This document shows, piece after piece, positions 8,516 to 17,044 of a stretch of 64,000 bases of DNA. The translations under genes and the position numbers were made by a program. The DNA lies in assembly GCA_910589545.1 (NCBI GenBank), contig CAJUSY010000048.1, positions 20,562 to 84,561 on the forward strand, written 5' to 3'. How positions within the stretch are numbered: the first letter of the stretch is position 1; each line of letters begins with the position of its first letter. The stretch comes from Peptoniphilaceae bacterium. GTDB taxonomy: Bacteria; Bacillota; Clostridia; Tissierellales; Peptoniphilaceae. Under the pieces are notes generated by a model, which did no database searches, was not told where the DNA came from, and saw nothing but the letters and a program-made list of their open reading frames with translations.

Positions 8516-8842
8516 GACTAAATCTATAAGCCGTGTTCTGTATTAGATAATCATCTATCTAAACTAATTGTTACCAACTAGTTCAAGCAATCTACCTACC
8601 GGAGACGACGAGCAGCCGTCTTTATTCCTATTTGATTTTGCACTGGATGGGGTTTACATAGCCATAAAGTCACCTTTATGCTGGTAAGCTCTTACCTTAC
8701 CTTTCCACCCTTACCATTAATATGGCGGTATATCTCTGTTGCACTAGCCTTAGGGTCGCCCCCACTGGACGTTATCCAGCATCCTCACTCTATAGTGCAC
8801 GGACTTTCCTCATGAATTCATGCGATTATCTGATTTAGTCAC
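8516..8842 (-). ncRNA. rnpB: RNase P RNA
   Basis: Catalytic RNA that removes tRNA 5' leaders. On the minus strand the conserved cores appear in order: GAGGAAAGTCC near the 5' end, ACAGAGATATACCGCC, the GGTAAGGGTGGAAAGG block followed by GTAAGAGCTTACCAGC, and ACAGAACACGGCTTATAG near the 3' end. The termini pair as P1 (GACTAAATC at the 5' end with GATTTAGTC at the 3' end, read on the RNA). At about 325 nt with the GGTAAGGGTG/GTAAGAGC arrangement it looks like the ancestral class A rather than the Bacillus class B. Ends are set by the P1 pairing and could move by a few bases. Confidence 0.93.
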
Positions 8843-8848
8843 TTTTAC

Positions 8849-8857
8849 ATTATAACA
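8849..8857 (-). promoter_or_regulatory. Extended -10 promoter of rnpB
   Basis: TGTTATAAT on the minus strand (TATAAT at 8849-8854) predicts a start near 8842, exactly where the RNase P RNA begins. The -35 position (CTAGAA, inside the end of nif3) is poor, so the element would rely on the TGn extension. Confidence 0.75.
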
Positions 8858-8860
8858 TAT

Positions 8861-9649
8861 TTAGAAAATTTTTCTAGTTGGATTTTTTAAACAATTAACT
8901 TCTACTTCTAATTCTGGAAAAGTTTTATTAAAAGTCTGTTTTAGTAGTTCTAGTACGAATATTTCTGATTCATAATGACCAATGTCTATTAAAATTAGAT
9001 TACTATCTGATGCATCAATCTGTTCATCATATTTGAACTCTGATGAAATAAATACATCACATTGGTTTTCGATACAGTTTTTGATGAAGTGACCACCACT
9101 CCCACCTAACACAGCAATTCTTTTAATTTTTCTATTAGTTTCTCCATATACAATCACATTTTCAATATTTAATTTATTCTTTACTTGATATATAAAATCT
9201 TCCGCAAAAACTTCATCAATATCAGAATATTTTCCATAACCTGTATTTTTTGTATGTGAATCCAAGATTTTAGTTTTAATCAATCCCAATTTATTAGATA
9301 ATGCATCGCTTACTCCGAATTCAACACTATCTAAATTAGTATGCGACGAATAAATACAGATATCATTTTTAATAGCCTTTATTAATCGCGTATTTACACT
9401 ATTATTTTCTTTAATTATATTTTTCAAAGGATGAAAAATAACTGGATGATGTGTAAATATTAAATCATAATCTTCTTTGATAGCTTTTTTTATGCAATCA
9501 TCATCTAAGTCAAGAGATATCAATATTTTTTCAACTTCTTTTTCTAGATTTCCAAATTGCAATCCACAATTATCAAAATCTTCTTGGATATTTAATGGAA
9601 CTAGTTTTTCATACCAATTTATAAAATTTCTAAGCTTCAATCTTATCAA
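8861..9649 (-). CDS. Nif3-like dinuclear metal-centre protein (YqfO/GTP cyclohydrolase type 2 family)
   Basis: The 262-aa protein has the family start (EDFDNCGLQFGN), the metal-ligand motif FTHHPVIFHP, SSHTNLDSV, and the C-terminal IGHYESEIFVLELL with the remaining His/Glu ligands. The biochemical role is unsettled. It is the short form, without the central domain that makes Bacillus YqfO about 370 aa. The start is uncertain: TTG codons at 9649 and 9640 are both possible (the second gives KLRNFINWYEKL after Met), neither has a clear ribosome site, and both overlap trmK. The trmK-nif3 pair after dnaG-rpoD is conserved in Firmicutes. Confidence 0.85.
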   Translation of the reverse strand: MIRLKLRNFINWYEKLVPLNIQEDFDNCGLQFGNLEKEVEKILISLDLDDDCIKKAIKEDYDLIFTHHPVIFHPLKNIIKENNSVNTRLIKAIKNDICIYSSHTNLDSVEFGVSDALSNKLGLIKTKILDSHTKNTGYGKYSDIDEVFAEDFIYQVKNKLNIENVIVYGETNRKIKRIAVLGGSGGHFIKNCIENQCDVFISSEFKYDEQIDASDSNLILIDIGHYESEIFVLELLKQTFNKTFPELEVEVNCLKNPTRKIF

Positions 9650-10322
9650 ACACTTTCTTTAATTCTAAAATTTCTAAATTTAAATTATCTACAGCTATCT
9701 TAACATTATCTGAATCTTTTTTAGAAAGCTCAGAAATTATAGCCATCTTATTATTTAGCTGTAAACGAATATACTCTCTTAAATTTTCAGATTTATTTTC
9801 TATTATATATTTACCAAATTCATACTCGTACTCTTGTGTGAAAATTTGTTTTCCAACTTTAGCCTTGATAATTTGATAGTATTTGCCATTTTCAAACAAA
9901 TCAACTTCTTGTATGATTTCAAAGGAGTTTTCATGTAAAAATTTTCGTAATAAAGATAGCGAATTATTAGCTCCTAAAATCATACAATTAGAGCTTTTAG
10001 CAACATCTATATTTTTATTTATTATGTCTGCTATTAAATTTCCACCCATCCCTGAAATTATTATTGTATCTACTTGATATTCATTTAAATTTTCTAATCC
10101 ATCAGATACAGATAAAACTATTTTTTCTGGATTTTCTAGATATTCTAACTTTTCACGTAATTTATCCAAAGATTTTACGCTTATATCCGAAGCTATTACT
10201 TTCTTAGCTTTTTGTGATTTAATTAATTCATAAGGTACAATTCCATGATCTGTTCCTATATCCGCAACTATTGAATTGTTATCGATCATGTGAATTATTT
10301 CTTCCAGCCTACGTTTTTTCAT
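9630..10322 (-). CDS. trmK: tRNA (adenine-22-N1)-methyltransferase
   Basis: A Rossmann-fold SAM methyltransferase that makes m1A22 in tRNA. It begins MKKRRLEEIIHMID, has the SAM-binding segment VADIGTDHGIVPYELI, then ISGMGGNLIADII, ILGANNSLSLLRKFL and a C-terminal helical domain. Length (230 aa) is usual. It lies one base after rpoD and overlaps the following nif3, matching the Bacillus order dnaG-rpoD-...-trmK-yqfO. Confidence 0.93.
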   Translation of the reverse strand: MKKRRLEEIIHMIDNNSIVADIGTDHGIVPYELIKSQKAKKVIASDISVKSLDKLREKLEYLENPEKIVLSVSDGLENLNEYQVDTIIISGMGGNLIADIINKNIDVAKSSNCMILGANNSLSLLRKFLHENSFEIIQEVDLFENGKYYQIIKAKVGKQIFTQEYEYEFGKYIIENKSENLREYIRLQLNNKMAIISELSKKDSDNVKIAVDNLNLEILELKKVFDKIEA

Positions 10323-10323
10323 A

Positions 10324-11493
10324 TTATTCCAAAAAATCCTTTAATTTTTGACTTCTAGATGGATGTTTTAATTTTCTCAAAGCTTTCGCTTCTATTTGTC
10401 TAATGCGTTCTCTGGTTACATCAAAATCTTTTCCAACTTCTTCAAGAGTTCGTGGAGTTCCATCTACTAATCCGAATCTTAATGCTAATACTTTTCGTTC
10501 TCTTTCATTTAAAGTATTTAAAATTCCTTCCAATTCCTCCCTTAGCATTGTAAAGTTTGCCGCCTCATCTGGAGCTATAGCTGTGTCATCTTCAATGAAA
10601 TCACCCAAATGACTGTCTTCTTCTTCTCCAATTGGAGTTTCTAAACTTACTGGTTCTTGAGCAATTTTTCTTACTTCTCTAACTTTTTCAACTTCAATTC
10701 CCATTTCTTTTGCAATTTCTTCATTAGTAGGATCTCTTCCCAGATCTTGTAACAACTGTCTTTCTATTCTAACAAGTCTGTTTATAGTTTCTACCATGTG
10801 TACTGGGATTCTAATTGTTCTAGCTTGATCTGCAATAGCTCTTGTAATAGCTTGTCTTATCCACCATGTAGCATAAGTAGAGAATTTGAATCCTCTTGTA
10901 TAATCAAACTTATCAACAGCTTTCATTAATCCAAGATTACCTTCTTGAATCAAATCCAAAAAGCTCATTCCACGACCTACATATCTTTTTGCTATACTTA
11001 CAACTAATCTTAAGTTAGCCTCAGCAAGTTTTTTCTTAGCTCTTTTTGAGCCATTTTCCATTTCCTGAGCTAACTTAACTTCCTCATCTGCAGACAACAA
11101 TGGAATTTTACCTATTTCTTTAAGATACATTTTTACAGGATCATCAACATTGAGCCCTTTAATATCAGAAACATCCTCAATAACTTTTTTATCGTCTTTT
11201 ATATTATCATCATCTTCATCATCGATGGAATCTTCATCTTCAATACCATCATTATCCATGTCTTTTGAAGATGTCTTTTTTTCAATATCATCATTACTTT
11301 CAAATATTTCTATATTATTTTCAACTAATAAATTTCTTATATCTTCTATGTCTTCTTCATTTAAAGAAGATATATCATCGATATTTTTGAAGTCTTTGAT
11401 AGTTACTATGCCATCATTTTCATTACCTATTTCTATTAATTGGCTTAATGCGTCTTTTTTTATTTGTTCAACATCCAAGTTTTCTTCTGACAT
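10324..11493 (-). CDS. rpoD: Primary RNA polymerase sigma factor
   Basis: Housekeeping sigma-70 factor, 389 aa. Region 1.1-like sequence (1-65) is followed by a very acidic linker (about 66-105, runs such as DEDSIDDEDDDNIKDD). Region 1.2 then begins DPVKMYLKEIGKIPLL. Region 2 holds DLIQEGNLGLMKAVDKFDY and the -10-reading FSTYATWWIRQAITRAIADQ. Region 3 follows, and region 4 has TLEEVGKDFDVTRERIRQIE. The sigma-A consensus promoters found in this window fit this factor. AGGAG precedes the ATG. It sits 17 bases after dnaG in the classic macromolecular-synthesis arrangement. Confidence 0.98.
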   Translation of the reverse strand: MSEENLDVEQIKKDALSQLIEIGNENDGIVTIKDFKNIDDISSLNEEDIEDIRNLLVENNIEIFESNDDIEKKTSSKDMDNDGIEDEDSIDDEDDDNIKDDKKVIEDVSDIKGLNVDDPVKMYLKEIGKIPLLSADEEVKLAQEMENGSKRAKKKLAEANLRLVVSIAKRYVGRGMSFLDLIQEGNLGLMKAVDKFDYTRGFKFSTYATWWIRQAITRAIADQARTIRIPVHMVETINRLVRIERQLLQDLGRDPTNEEIAKEMGIEVEKVREVRKIAQEPVSLETPIGEEEDSHLGDFIEDDTAIAPDEAANFTMLREELEGILNTLNERERKVLALRFGLVDGTPRTLEEVGKDFDVTRERIRQIEAKALRKLKHPSRSQKLKDFLE

Positions 11494-11510
11494 AAAAAAC
11501 TCCTTTCTGA

Positions 11511-13319
11511 CTATTTGTAATTTTTAATTTGTCTATTAATTTCTAATATTTGATTTAATATATCTTTGTATTCCTTTTTTATTTTATCGTTAAATTCTAC
11601 TGATTGCATAAGATCAAGCTTAGACTTGATACTATCTTTTTTTTGGAGTATTAAATATTTTTTAATCTCTAAAACAATCTTGTCAATATTATTAATGTTG
11701 ATTGAACTTCTTGATTTTTGAAATAAATAATCTATTGTTTTATCCATCTCAATATCATTTTTAAAATACTCTCTAGCTGAGTTCTCATCAATTTCGTTAG
11801 TATCATTTATCGAATAGTATTTATCTACAAATTTCATAAAATTATTAAAAGAACTAATTTTAGTATCGAATTTCGAAAATTCGCCTTTCAATTCATCATA
11901 TTTATTTCTATGAAAACAAGCAATTGTCATTATTTCAATTGCTGTTATTTTTTCTTGATTGTCGATACTCGTTTTATCCTCGTTTTTATTATTATCAGTG
12001 TCTTTATTTGTCAAATAATTTCTTGGTTTATTTTCGTTTAATTTATTATATACATCTTTCTTCAAACTTGAATAATCCAAGTTTAAATCATCTGAAAATC
12101 TTTTAATATATTCATCTCTAATAACCGCTCGATCTAATTTAGATAATAAATATGTTAAGTCGTCTATCAATTGTATTTTTTCTCTAACATCATTAATATC
12201 ATATTTTTGTAGTATTTTTTTATATTCATAAATAACGCTGTCCATAGCGTTATCTATTAATCTATTAAAGTTATCATTCCCATATTTTTTAATATAATCA
12301 TCAGGATCCATATTATCTGGAATTACAATTATATTTGGACTGATATCCTGCTCTTTAAATACTTCTATAGCACGTGATGTAGCATTCTGACCAGCTGAAT
12401 CACCATCATAACATATATAAATATTCTTGCAATATCTTTTAATCAATTTAGCTTGATCATGTGTTAGAGAAGTACCTAATGAAGCAATGGCGAAATCAAA
12501 CCCATAATTTGTTAATGAAATTACATCCATATATCCTTCAACCAAGATAATTTTACCCACTTTTGTGGAATTTTTTAAATTAGAAACCCCATAAACATTT
12601 TTGCTTTTATCATAAGCTAAACTCTGAGGTGAATTCATGTATTTTGCTCTAGCATCTACAAGTGTCCTGCCACCGAAGCCTATAATATTGCCCCTTATAT
12701 CCAATATCGGAAACATTAGTCTATTTCTAAACTTATCAAATAAGTTTCCGCTTTCATCCTGATTTACAAGACCAACCTCTATTATATCATCTTTTTGATA
12801 GCCTTTTTGCAGTAGATGTCGGTAAAGACTATTTTTACCATCAGCGTATCCAATGAAGAATTTATTAATCATTGAATTATTCAAATCTCTTTTCTTAATA
12901 TATTCTTTTGGTACATCGTTGATTAGTAAATTTTTGTAGAAAAATAGTTTAGCCTCATTGTTTATCTCAAATAATTTCTTGCGATGTTCATATTTTTCTT
13001 TATTTACTTCATTAGTTTCAACCAAAATTCCTAACTTATCTGCTAAAAACTTAATCGCTTCAGGATAAGAGAATCCCTCTTTTTGCATAATAAATGAAAT
13101 AACATCTCCACCTACACCACAACCAAAACAATGAAAGATACCTTTCTGAGGTGATACACTAAAAGAAGGAGTTTTTTCGTTATGAAATGGACATAAGCCA
13201 ACATAATTTGCCCCTGCCCTTTTTAAATCTACATAATCACCAATAACAGAAACTATATCAACAACACTCTTTATTTCATCTATTTTATCTTGTGGTATAA
13301 ATCCCATCTTATCATCCAA
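11511..13319 (-). CDS. dnaG: DNA primase
   Basis: Makes RNA primers at the replication fork. The N-terminal zinc ribbon has Cys43, His46, Cys64 and Cys67 (LCPFHNEKTPSF and FHCFGCG). The RNA polymerase core follows (RNRLMFPILDIRGNIIGFGG). The TOPRIM motif is ILVEGYMDVISL (Glu261) with YDGDSAGQ. A less conserved C-terminal DnaB-binding region ends the 602 residues. AAGGA is close to the first ATG (MDDKM...), and a second ATG four codons in (MGFIPQDKIDE) has better spacing from GGA. Either could be used. It is 3 bases after dgt. Confidence 0.97.
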   Translation of the reverse strand: MDDKMGFIPQDKIDEIKSVVDIVSVIGDYVDLKRAGANYVGLCPFHNEKTPSFSVSPQKGIFHCFGCGVGGDVISFIMQKEGFSYPEAIKFLADKLGILVETNEVNKEKYEHRKKLFEINNEAKLFFYKNLLINDVPKEYIKKRDLNNSMINKFFIGYADGKNSLYRHLLQKGYQKDDIIEVGLVNQDESGNLFDKFRNRLMFPILDIRGNIIGFGGRTLVDARAKYMNSPQSLAYDKSKNVYGVSNLKNSTKVGKIILVEGYMDVISLTNYGFDFAIASLGTSLTHDQAKLIKRYCKNIYICYDGDSAGQNATSRAIEVFKEQDISPNIIVIPDNMDPDDYIKKYGNDNFNRLIDNAMDSVIYEYKKILQKYDINDVREKIQLIDDLTYLLSKLDRAVIRDEYIKRFSDDLNLDYSSLKKDVYNKLNENKPRNYLTNKDTDNNKNEDKTSIDNQEKITAIEIMTIACFHRNKYDELKGEFSKFDTKISSFNNFMKFVDKYYSINDTNEIDENSAREYFKNDIEMDKTIDYLFQKSRSSININNIDKIVLEIKKYLILQKKDSIKSKLDLMQSVEFNDKIKKEYKDILNQILEINRQIKNYK

Positions 13320-13322
13320 TCC

Positions 13323-14333
13323 TTATATACTCCAAGAATCCGGTATGAAAATCTCTTTAAAAGTTCTCCTAGCAAATGAATCTGTCATACCAGCGATATA
13401 ATCTGTAACTATATCATCTTTAGTTTTATTTTTTAATTTATCACTATTGTAAACATCTGTGTGTGATTTAGGTAATCTGTTGATATCCTCTAAATAAAAT
13501 TGATATAGATTTGTAAGTACATACTCTACCTTTTTATCGTCTTTTCTGACAATATCATTAAAATATACATTCTCAAACATAAATGACCTTAAACCTTCCA
13601 TTAGTTTATATGTTTTGCAAGACATCTCAATTTTATTCTTACCAAAACTGTTGTCCACTAAATCATTTACTAAGAAATTAATTCTTTTCGATCCTCTATC
13701 ACCTAAATTATTAATGATTTCATTAGGCAAATCACTAACTTTAATTATATTAGATCTAATTGAATCATCAATGTCATGATTAATATAAGCTATTCTGTCA
13801 GAAAATTTTATTATTTGACCTTCTAATGTACTTGCTTTATTATTTCCTGAGTGATTTACTATTCCATCAAGTGTTTGCTTTGTTAAATTTAATCCTATTC
13901 TTAAACTAGAATGTTCAAGATATTGTACAACATTTATAGATTGTTTATAATGTTTGAATCCTTTTGGATTGAGTTTATCTAATATCTTTTCACCGACATG
14001 TCCAAAAGGTGTGTGTCCCAAATCATGTCCCAAGCCTATTGCTTCTACTAAATCTTCGTTTAAACGTAAACACCTTGCAATAGTTCTAGCTATTTGGGTA
14101 ACCTCTAATGTGTGTGTTAATCTGGTTCTATAATGGTCTTTGTCGGGATTTAAGTATACTTGTGTTTTATGCTTAAGTCTTCTAAAAGATTTTGAGTGAA
14201 TAATTCTATCTCTATCAATTTGAAACGGATTTCTTAAATTATCACTTGGCTCAAATTGAATTCTTTCAGATTCATTTGATTTTGTAGCAAATTCACTATA
14301 ATAATTTTCATATAATTTAAAATCTACATTCAT
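13323..14333 (-). CDS. dgt: Deoxyguanosinetriphosphate triphosphohydrolase-like protein (HD domain)
   Basis: HD-superfamily dNTPase. Metal-binding motifs are present: the family signature HSKSFRRLKHKTQVY, RLTHTLEVTQIARTIAR, the central HD in LGHDLGHTPFGHVGE, and SDRIAYINHDIDD. At 336 aa it is the shorter Gram-positive form that precedes dnaG in many Firmicutes, where it is thought to adjust dNTP pools. It starts the dgt-dnaG-rpoD-trmK-nif3 run. I found no convincing promoter in the 75 bases upstream, only AT-rich candidates. Confidence 0.92.
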   Translation of the reverse strand: MNVDFKLYENYYSEFATKSNESERIQFEPSDNLRNPFQIDRDRIIHSKSFRRLKHKTQVYLNPDKDHYRTRLTHTLEVTQIARTIARCLRLNEDLVEAIGLGHDLGHTPFGHVGEKILDKLNPKGFKHYKQSINVVQYLEHSSLRIGLNLTKQTLDGIVNHSGNNKASTLEGQIIKFSDRIAYINHDIDDSIRSNIIKVSDLPNEIINNLGDRGSKRINFLVNDLVDNSFGKNKIEMSCKTYKLMEGLRSFMFENVYFNDIVRKDDKKVEYVLTNLYQFYLEDINRLPKSHTDVYNSDKLKNKTKDDIVTDYIAGMTDSFARRTFKEIFIPDSWSI

Positions 14334-14400
14334 ACTAAATCACACCCTAACCTATATGTTTTATATACCCTAATGTACGAGTTATAATTCATAAATACAT

Positions 14401-14426
14401 TAAAAAAAGCCAAACAGGTGTTTGGC
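14401..14426 (-). terminator. Terminator after ispH/S1
   Basis: Minus-strand hairpin AGCCAAAC-ACCT-GTTTGGCT followed by TTTTTT. It lies about 22 bases beyond the ispH/S1 stop and closes the long nusB-to-ispH gene run. The 14334-14447 gap otherwise holds only the dgt leader. Confidence 0.88.
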
Positions 14427-14447
14427 TCTTTGAATATAAAGTAGATT

Positions 14448-16475
14448 TTAGTTATCTTCTTCGATTTCTTTTAATTTTAAATCTAATAATGCGCCTAAAT
14501 CACTGTTAATCAAAGTTTCTTCACTTGATTCTGACTTAGTTTCTACTTTTTTAGATTTAACTTTTTTAGGTCTTGGTTTTCTTTCTGGTTTTTCAGGTTT
14601 TGGTAATAAAGCTTTCATACTTAAAGCTATTCTTTTCTTTTCAGGATTGATTTCTAAGATTTTAACTTTAACTGTATCACCAATATTTAATTCATCTGAT
14701 GGTTTATCAACATGTTCATTTGAAATTTCAGAAACGTGAACTAATCCTTCAATTCCTTCAGCTAATTTAATAAAAGCACCGAAGTCAACTAAGTTTACAA
14801 CTTCTCCTTCAATAACATCTGCTTCGTGATTATTTTCAACGAAAGCGTCAAATGGTTTTTGTTGTAATTGTTTTAAGCCAAGTGAAATTCTGTTCTTTTC
14901 CCTGTTAGCTTTAAGAACTAAAGTTTCGATTTCATCTCCAACTTTTAAAACATCTTCTGGTGATTCAATTCTATTCCAAGAAATATCTGAAATATGAAGT
15001 AAACCATCTACTCCACCTAAATCAATAAACGCACCAAAATCTGTTAATCTTTGTACTTTACCAGTTATTGTTTCGCCAACAGTTATATTTTCCCAAGCCT
15101 TATCTTCAATTTCTTTTTGTTCTTCTTCTACAACAGCTCTGTGAGATAAAACTAAACGTCTCTTCTTTTCATCTATATTCAAAACTTTACATACCAAAGT
15201 TTCTCCTACATATTTAGATAAATCTTTTACAAAGTGAGTAGTTACTTGAGAACCTGGTATAAAAGCTCTTACATTATCAATTGTAGCTATTAAGCCGCCT
15301 TTTACTACTTGTGTTACTTTTGCTTCTACAGTTGAATCATTATCAAAACTAGAAACTAAATTCTTCCAGTTTTTAATTCCTTCAACTCTTTTTGTAGAAA
15401 GTACAACATTTCCATCTCCGTCATCTAGCTTAATAACGTAAACTTCGATTTCGTCGCCTTGTTTGTACAAATCCTTAGGTAATTTACCTTCTTCTGTTGA
15501 TAATTCGTCTAGTTTAATAATACCATCAGCCTTATAGCCAATATTAACCATGACTTCATCATCTGTTACATAAATAACTTCACCCTTTACGATTTCTTTT
15601 GGGTAAATCTTATTCATGCTTTCTTCTACTTGTTCCATAAAATCCTTGCTGTAATTATCCATTAAATTTACAACCTCCTCAATAATCCAAGCTGGTGTGG
15701 ACGCACCAGCTGTAATACCTAATAATTTAGATTCAATAATACTATCATCGATACAAATATCCTTGTATGTTTCAATTCTTAAAACATTTTTGCAATTTTG
15801 TTTTGCAATATCATACAATTTATTTGTATTAGAACTATTCAAGCCACCAATCACAATCATACAATCTACATTCTTAGAAAGCTCTAAACAAGCCATTTGT
15901 CGGCTTTTTGTTGCCCCACAAATAGTATTATCTATCACAACGTTAGTATTACCTCTTACTATTATATCAGAAATTTCCAAAAATTTCCTCTTTAAATTAG
16001 TAGTTTGTGAAACTACATATAATTTTTCATCTTTTATTTTTTTTGCCTCATCAATTGAGTTAACAACTTCAACATTATTTTCAACTTGTCCTTTCATCGC
16101 TATAATTTCCGGATGATTTGGATCTCCAATAATAATAATTTTGTAACCTTCTTCGTGTTTTTTATTTATTTTTTCATAAATTTTTAATAGTGATGGGCAA
16201 GTTAAATCTACTAATTTGTATCCATTATTTTTTATTTCTTCTTTTAATTTTAATGTTGCACCATGGGATCTAATAAAAATCGTGGAGCCTTTTTCAGCTT
16301 GAGTATAATCATCTATCTGTTTTATACCCAAATCTTCTAATCTTTTACATTCTTGTTCGTTATGGATAAGCTGACCCAAAGTATACTTTAATTCTGATTG
16401 GTCATTTTCAATTATCTCTATTGCTCTTTTAACTCCATAACAAAATCCCGCATTTTGTTGTACTATTATATTCAT
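14448..16475 (-). CDS. ispH: IspH (HMBPP reductase) fused to four ribosomal-protein-S1 domains
   Basis: Residues 1-280 are the [4Fe-4S] enzyme making IPP/DMAPP from HMBPP. The cluster ligands Cys12 (NAGFCYGV), Cys93 (DLTCPS) and Cys186 (NTICGATK) are present, as are His38, His71 and the HPE motif at 121-123. Four S1 RNA-binding domains follow at about 298-368, 380-447, 468-538 and 553-624, then a basic linker (KPERKPRPKKVKSKK) and a short tail. The third and fourth have the classic DFGAFI. Such fusions are known from clostridia. The single ATG overlaps the plsC stop, and no internal start was needed. The S1 half may serve translation or RNA turnover. Confidence 0.95.
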   Translation of the reverse strand: MNIIVQQNAGFCYGVKRAIEIIENDQSELKYTLGQLIHNEQECKRLEDLGIKQIDDYTQAEKGSTIFIRSHGATLKLKEEIKNNGYKLVDLTCPSLLKIYEKINKKHEEGYKIIIIGDPNHPEIIAMKGQVENNVEVVNSIDEAKKIKDEKLYVVSQTTNLKRKFLEISDIIVRGNTNVVIDNTICGATKSRQMACLELSKNVDCMIVIGGLNSSNTNKLYDIAKQNCKNVLRIETYKDICIDDSIIESKLLGITAGASTPAWIIEEVVNLMDNYSKDFMEQVEESMNKIYPKEIVKGEVIYVTDDEVMVNIGYKADGIIKLDELSTEEGKLPKDLYKQGDEIEVYVIKLDDGDGNVVLSTKRVEGIKNWKNLVSSFDNDSTVEAKVTQVVKGGLIATIDNVRAFIPGSQVTTHFVKDLSKYVGETLVCKVLNIDEKKRRLVLSHRAVVEEEQKEIEDKAWENITVGETITGKVQRLTDFGAFIDLGGVDGLLHISDISWNRIESPEDVLKVGDEIETLVLKANREKNRISLGLKQLQQKPFDAFVENNHEADVIEGEVVNLVDFGAFIKLAEGIEGLVHVSEISNEHVDKPSDELNIGDTVKVKILEINPEKKRIALSMKALLPKPEKPERKPRPKKVKSKKVETKSESSEETLINSDLGALLDLKLKEIEEDN

Positions 16476-17044
16476 CAGTTCACCTTGTAAATATTTTCGT
16501 AAATAGCTCTGGTTATTGCTTTATTTCTTATATCTTTTGAAACATCATCAAAACTTGATATAGCTATTTTATCTCTTACAAACACTTCTACTTTTGATCT
16601 GAACTTATAATTAGAATTTATGAATACTGGGATAACATCTGCTCCTGCTCTTGACGCAATCATAGCAACCCCTGTTTTCATATTTTCTTCACTAACTGTT
16701 TGTACTCTTGTTCCTTCTGGAAATATTCCCAAAACTTCGTTGTCTTTTACAAGCTTGATAGAGTCTTTTATCGTTTTAATATTTACATTATCTCTATCAA
16801 CCGGAAAAGCTCCAAACTTGTTTAGTAAAAAACCTAGAAATTTATTATCAAACAATTCTTTTTTTGCCATAAATCGTATGGGTCTATCAAAAATTATCGC
16901 TAATAAAATTGGATCCCATAAGTTTATGTGATTTGCACAAATAACTAAAGGAGTTTCAGGAAGATTCGTATTTCCATGAACAACTAATTTGTATCTTATT
17001 TTAAATACTATTTTCAATAAAAATCTTGCAAATCTATAAAACAT
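16475..17044 (-). CDS. plsC: 1-acyl-sn-glycerol-3-phosphate acyltransferase
   Basis: Membrane-associated enzyme that acylates lysophosphatidic acid to phosphatidic acid. The catalytic NHINLWDP (HX4D) is at about residues 37-44, then RFMAKKELF, the glycerol-phosphate-binding FPEGTR, and VIPVFI. At 189 aa it is a short clostridial form with one N-terminal hydrophobic/amphipathic segment. It overlaps cmk by 11 bases and shares a base with the ispH start. With plsX and plsY elsewhere in the window it completes the route from acyl-ACP to phosphatidate. Confidence 0.93.
   Translation of the reverse strand: MFYRFARFLLKIVFKIRYKLVVHGNTNLPETPLVICANHINLWDPILLAIIFDRPIRFMAKKELFDNKFLGFLLNKFGAFPVDRDNVNIKTIKDSIKLVKDNEVLGIFPEGTRVQTVSEENMKTGVAMIASRAGADVIPVFINSNYKFRSKVEVFVRDKIAISSFDDVSKDIRNKAITRAIYENIYKVN

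Noticed and set aside
11150..11527. Plus-strand 125-codon open frame opposite the rpoD N-terminus
   Set aside because: It is the complement of the acidic linker and gives a Ser/Phe-rich low-complexity product with no ribosome site; an antisense shadow.
14334..14400. Promoter of dgt
   Set aside because: Several TATA-like hexamers exist, but none has an acceptable -35 partner at 16-18 bases, so none is listed.
15697..16116. Plus-strand 139-codon open frame inside ispH
   Set aside because: No ribosome site or family resemblance, and it lies fully opposite the conserved IspH catalytic domain.
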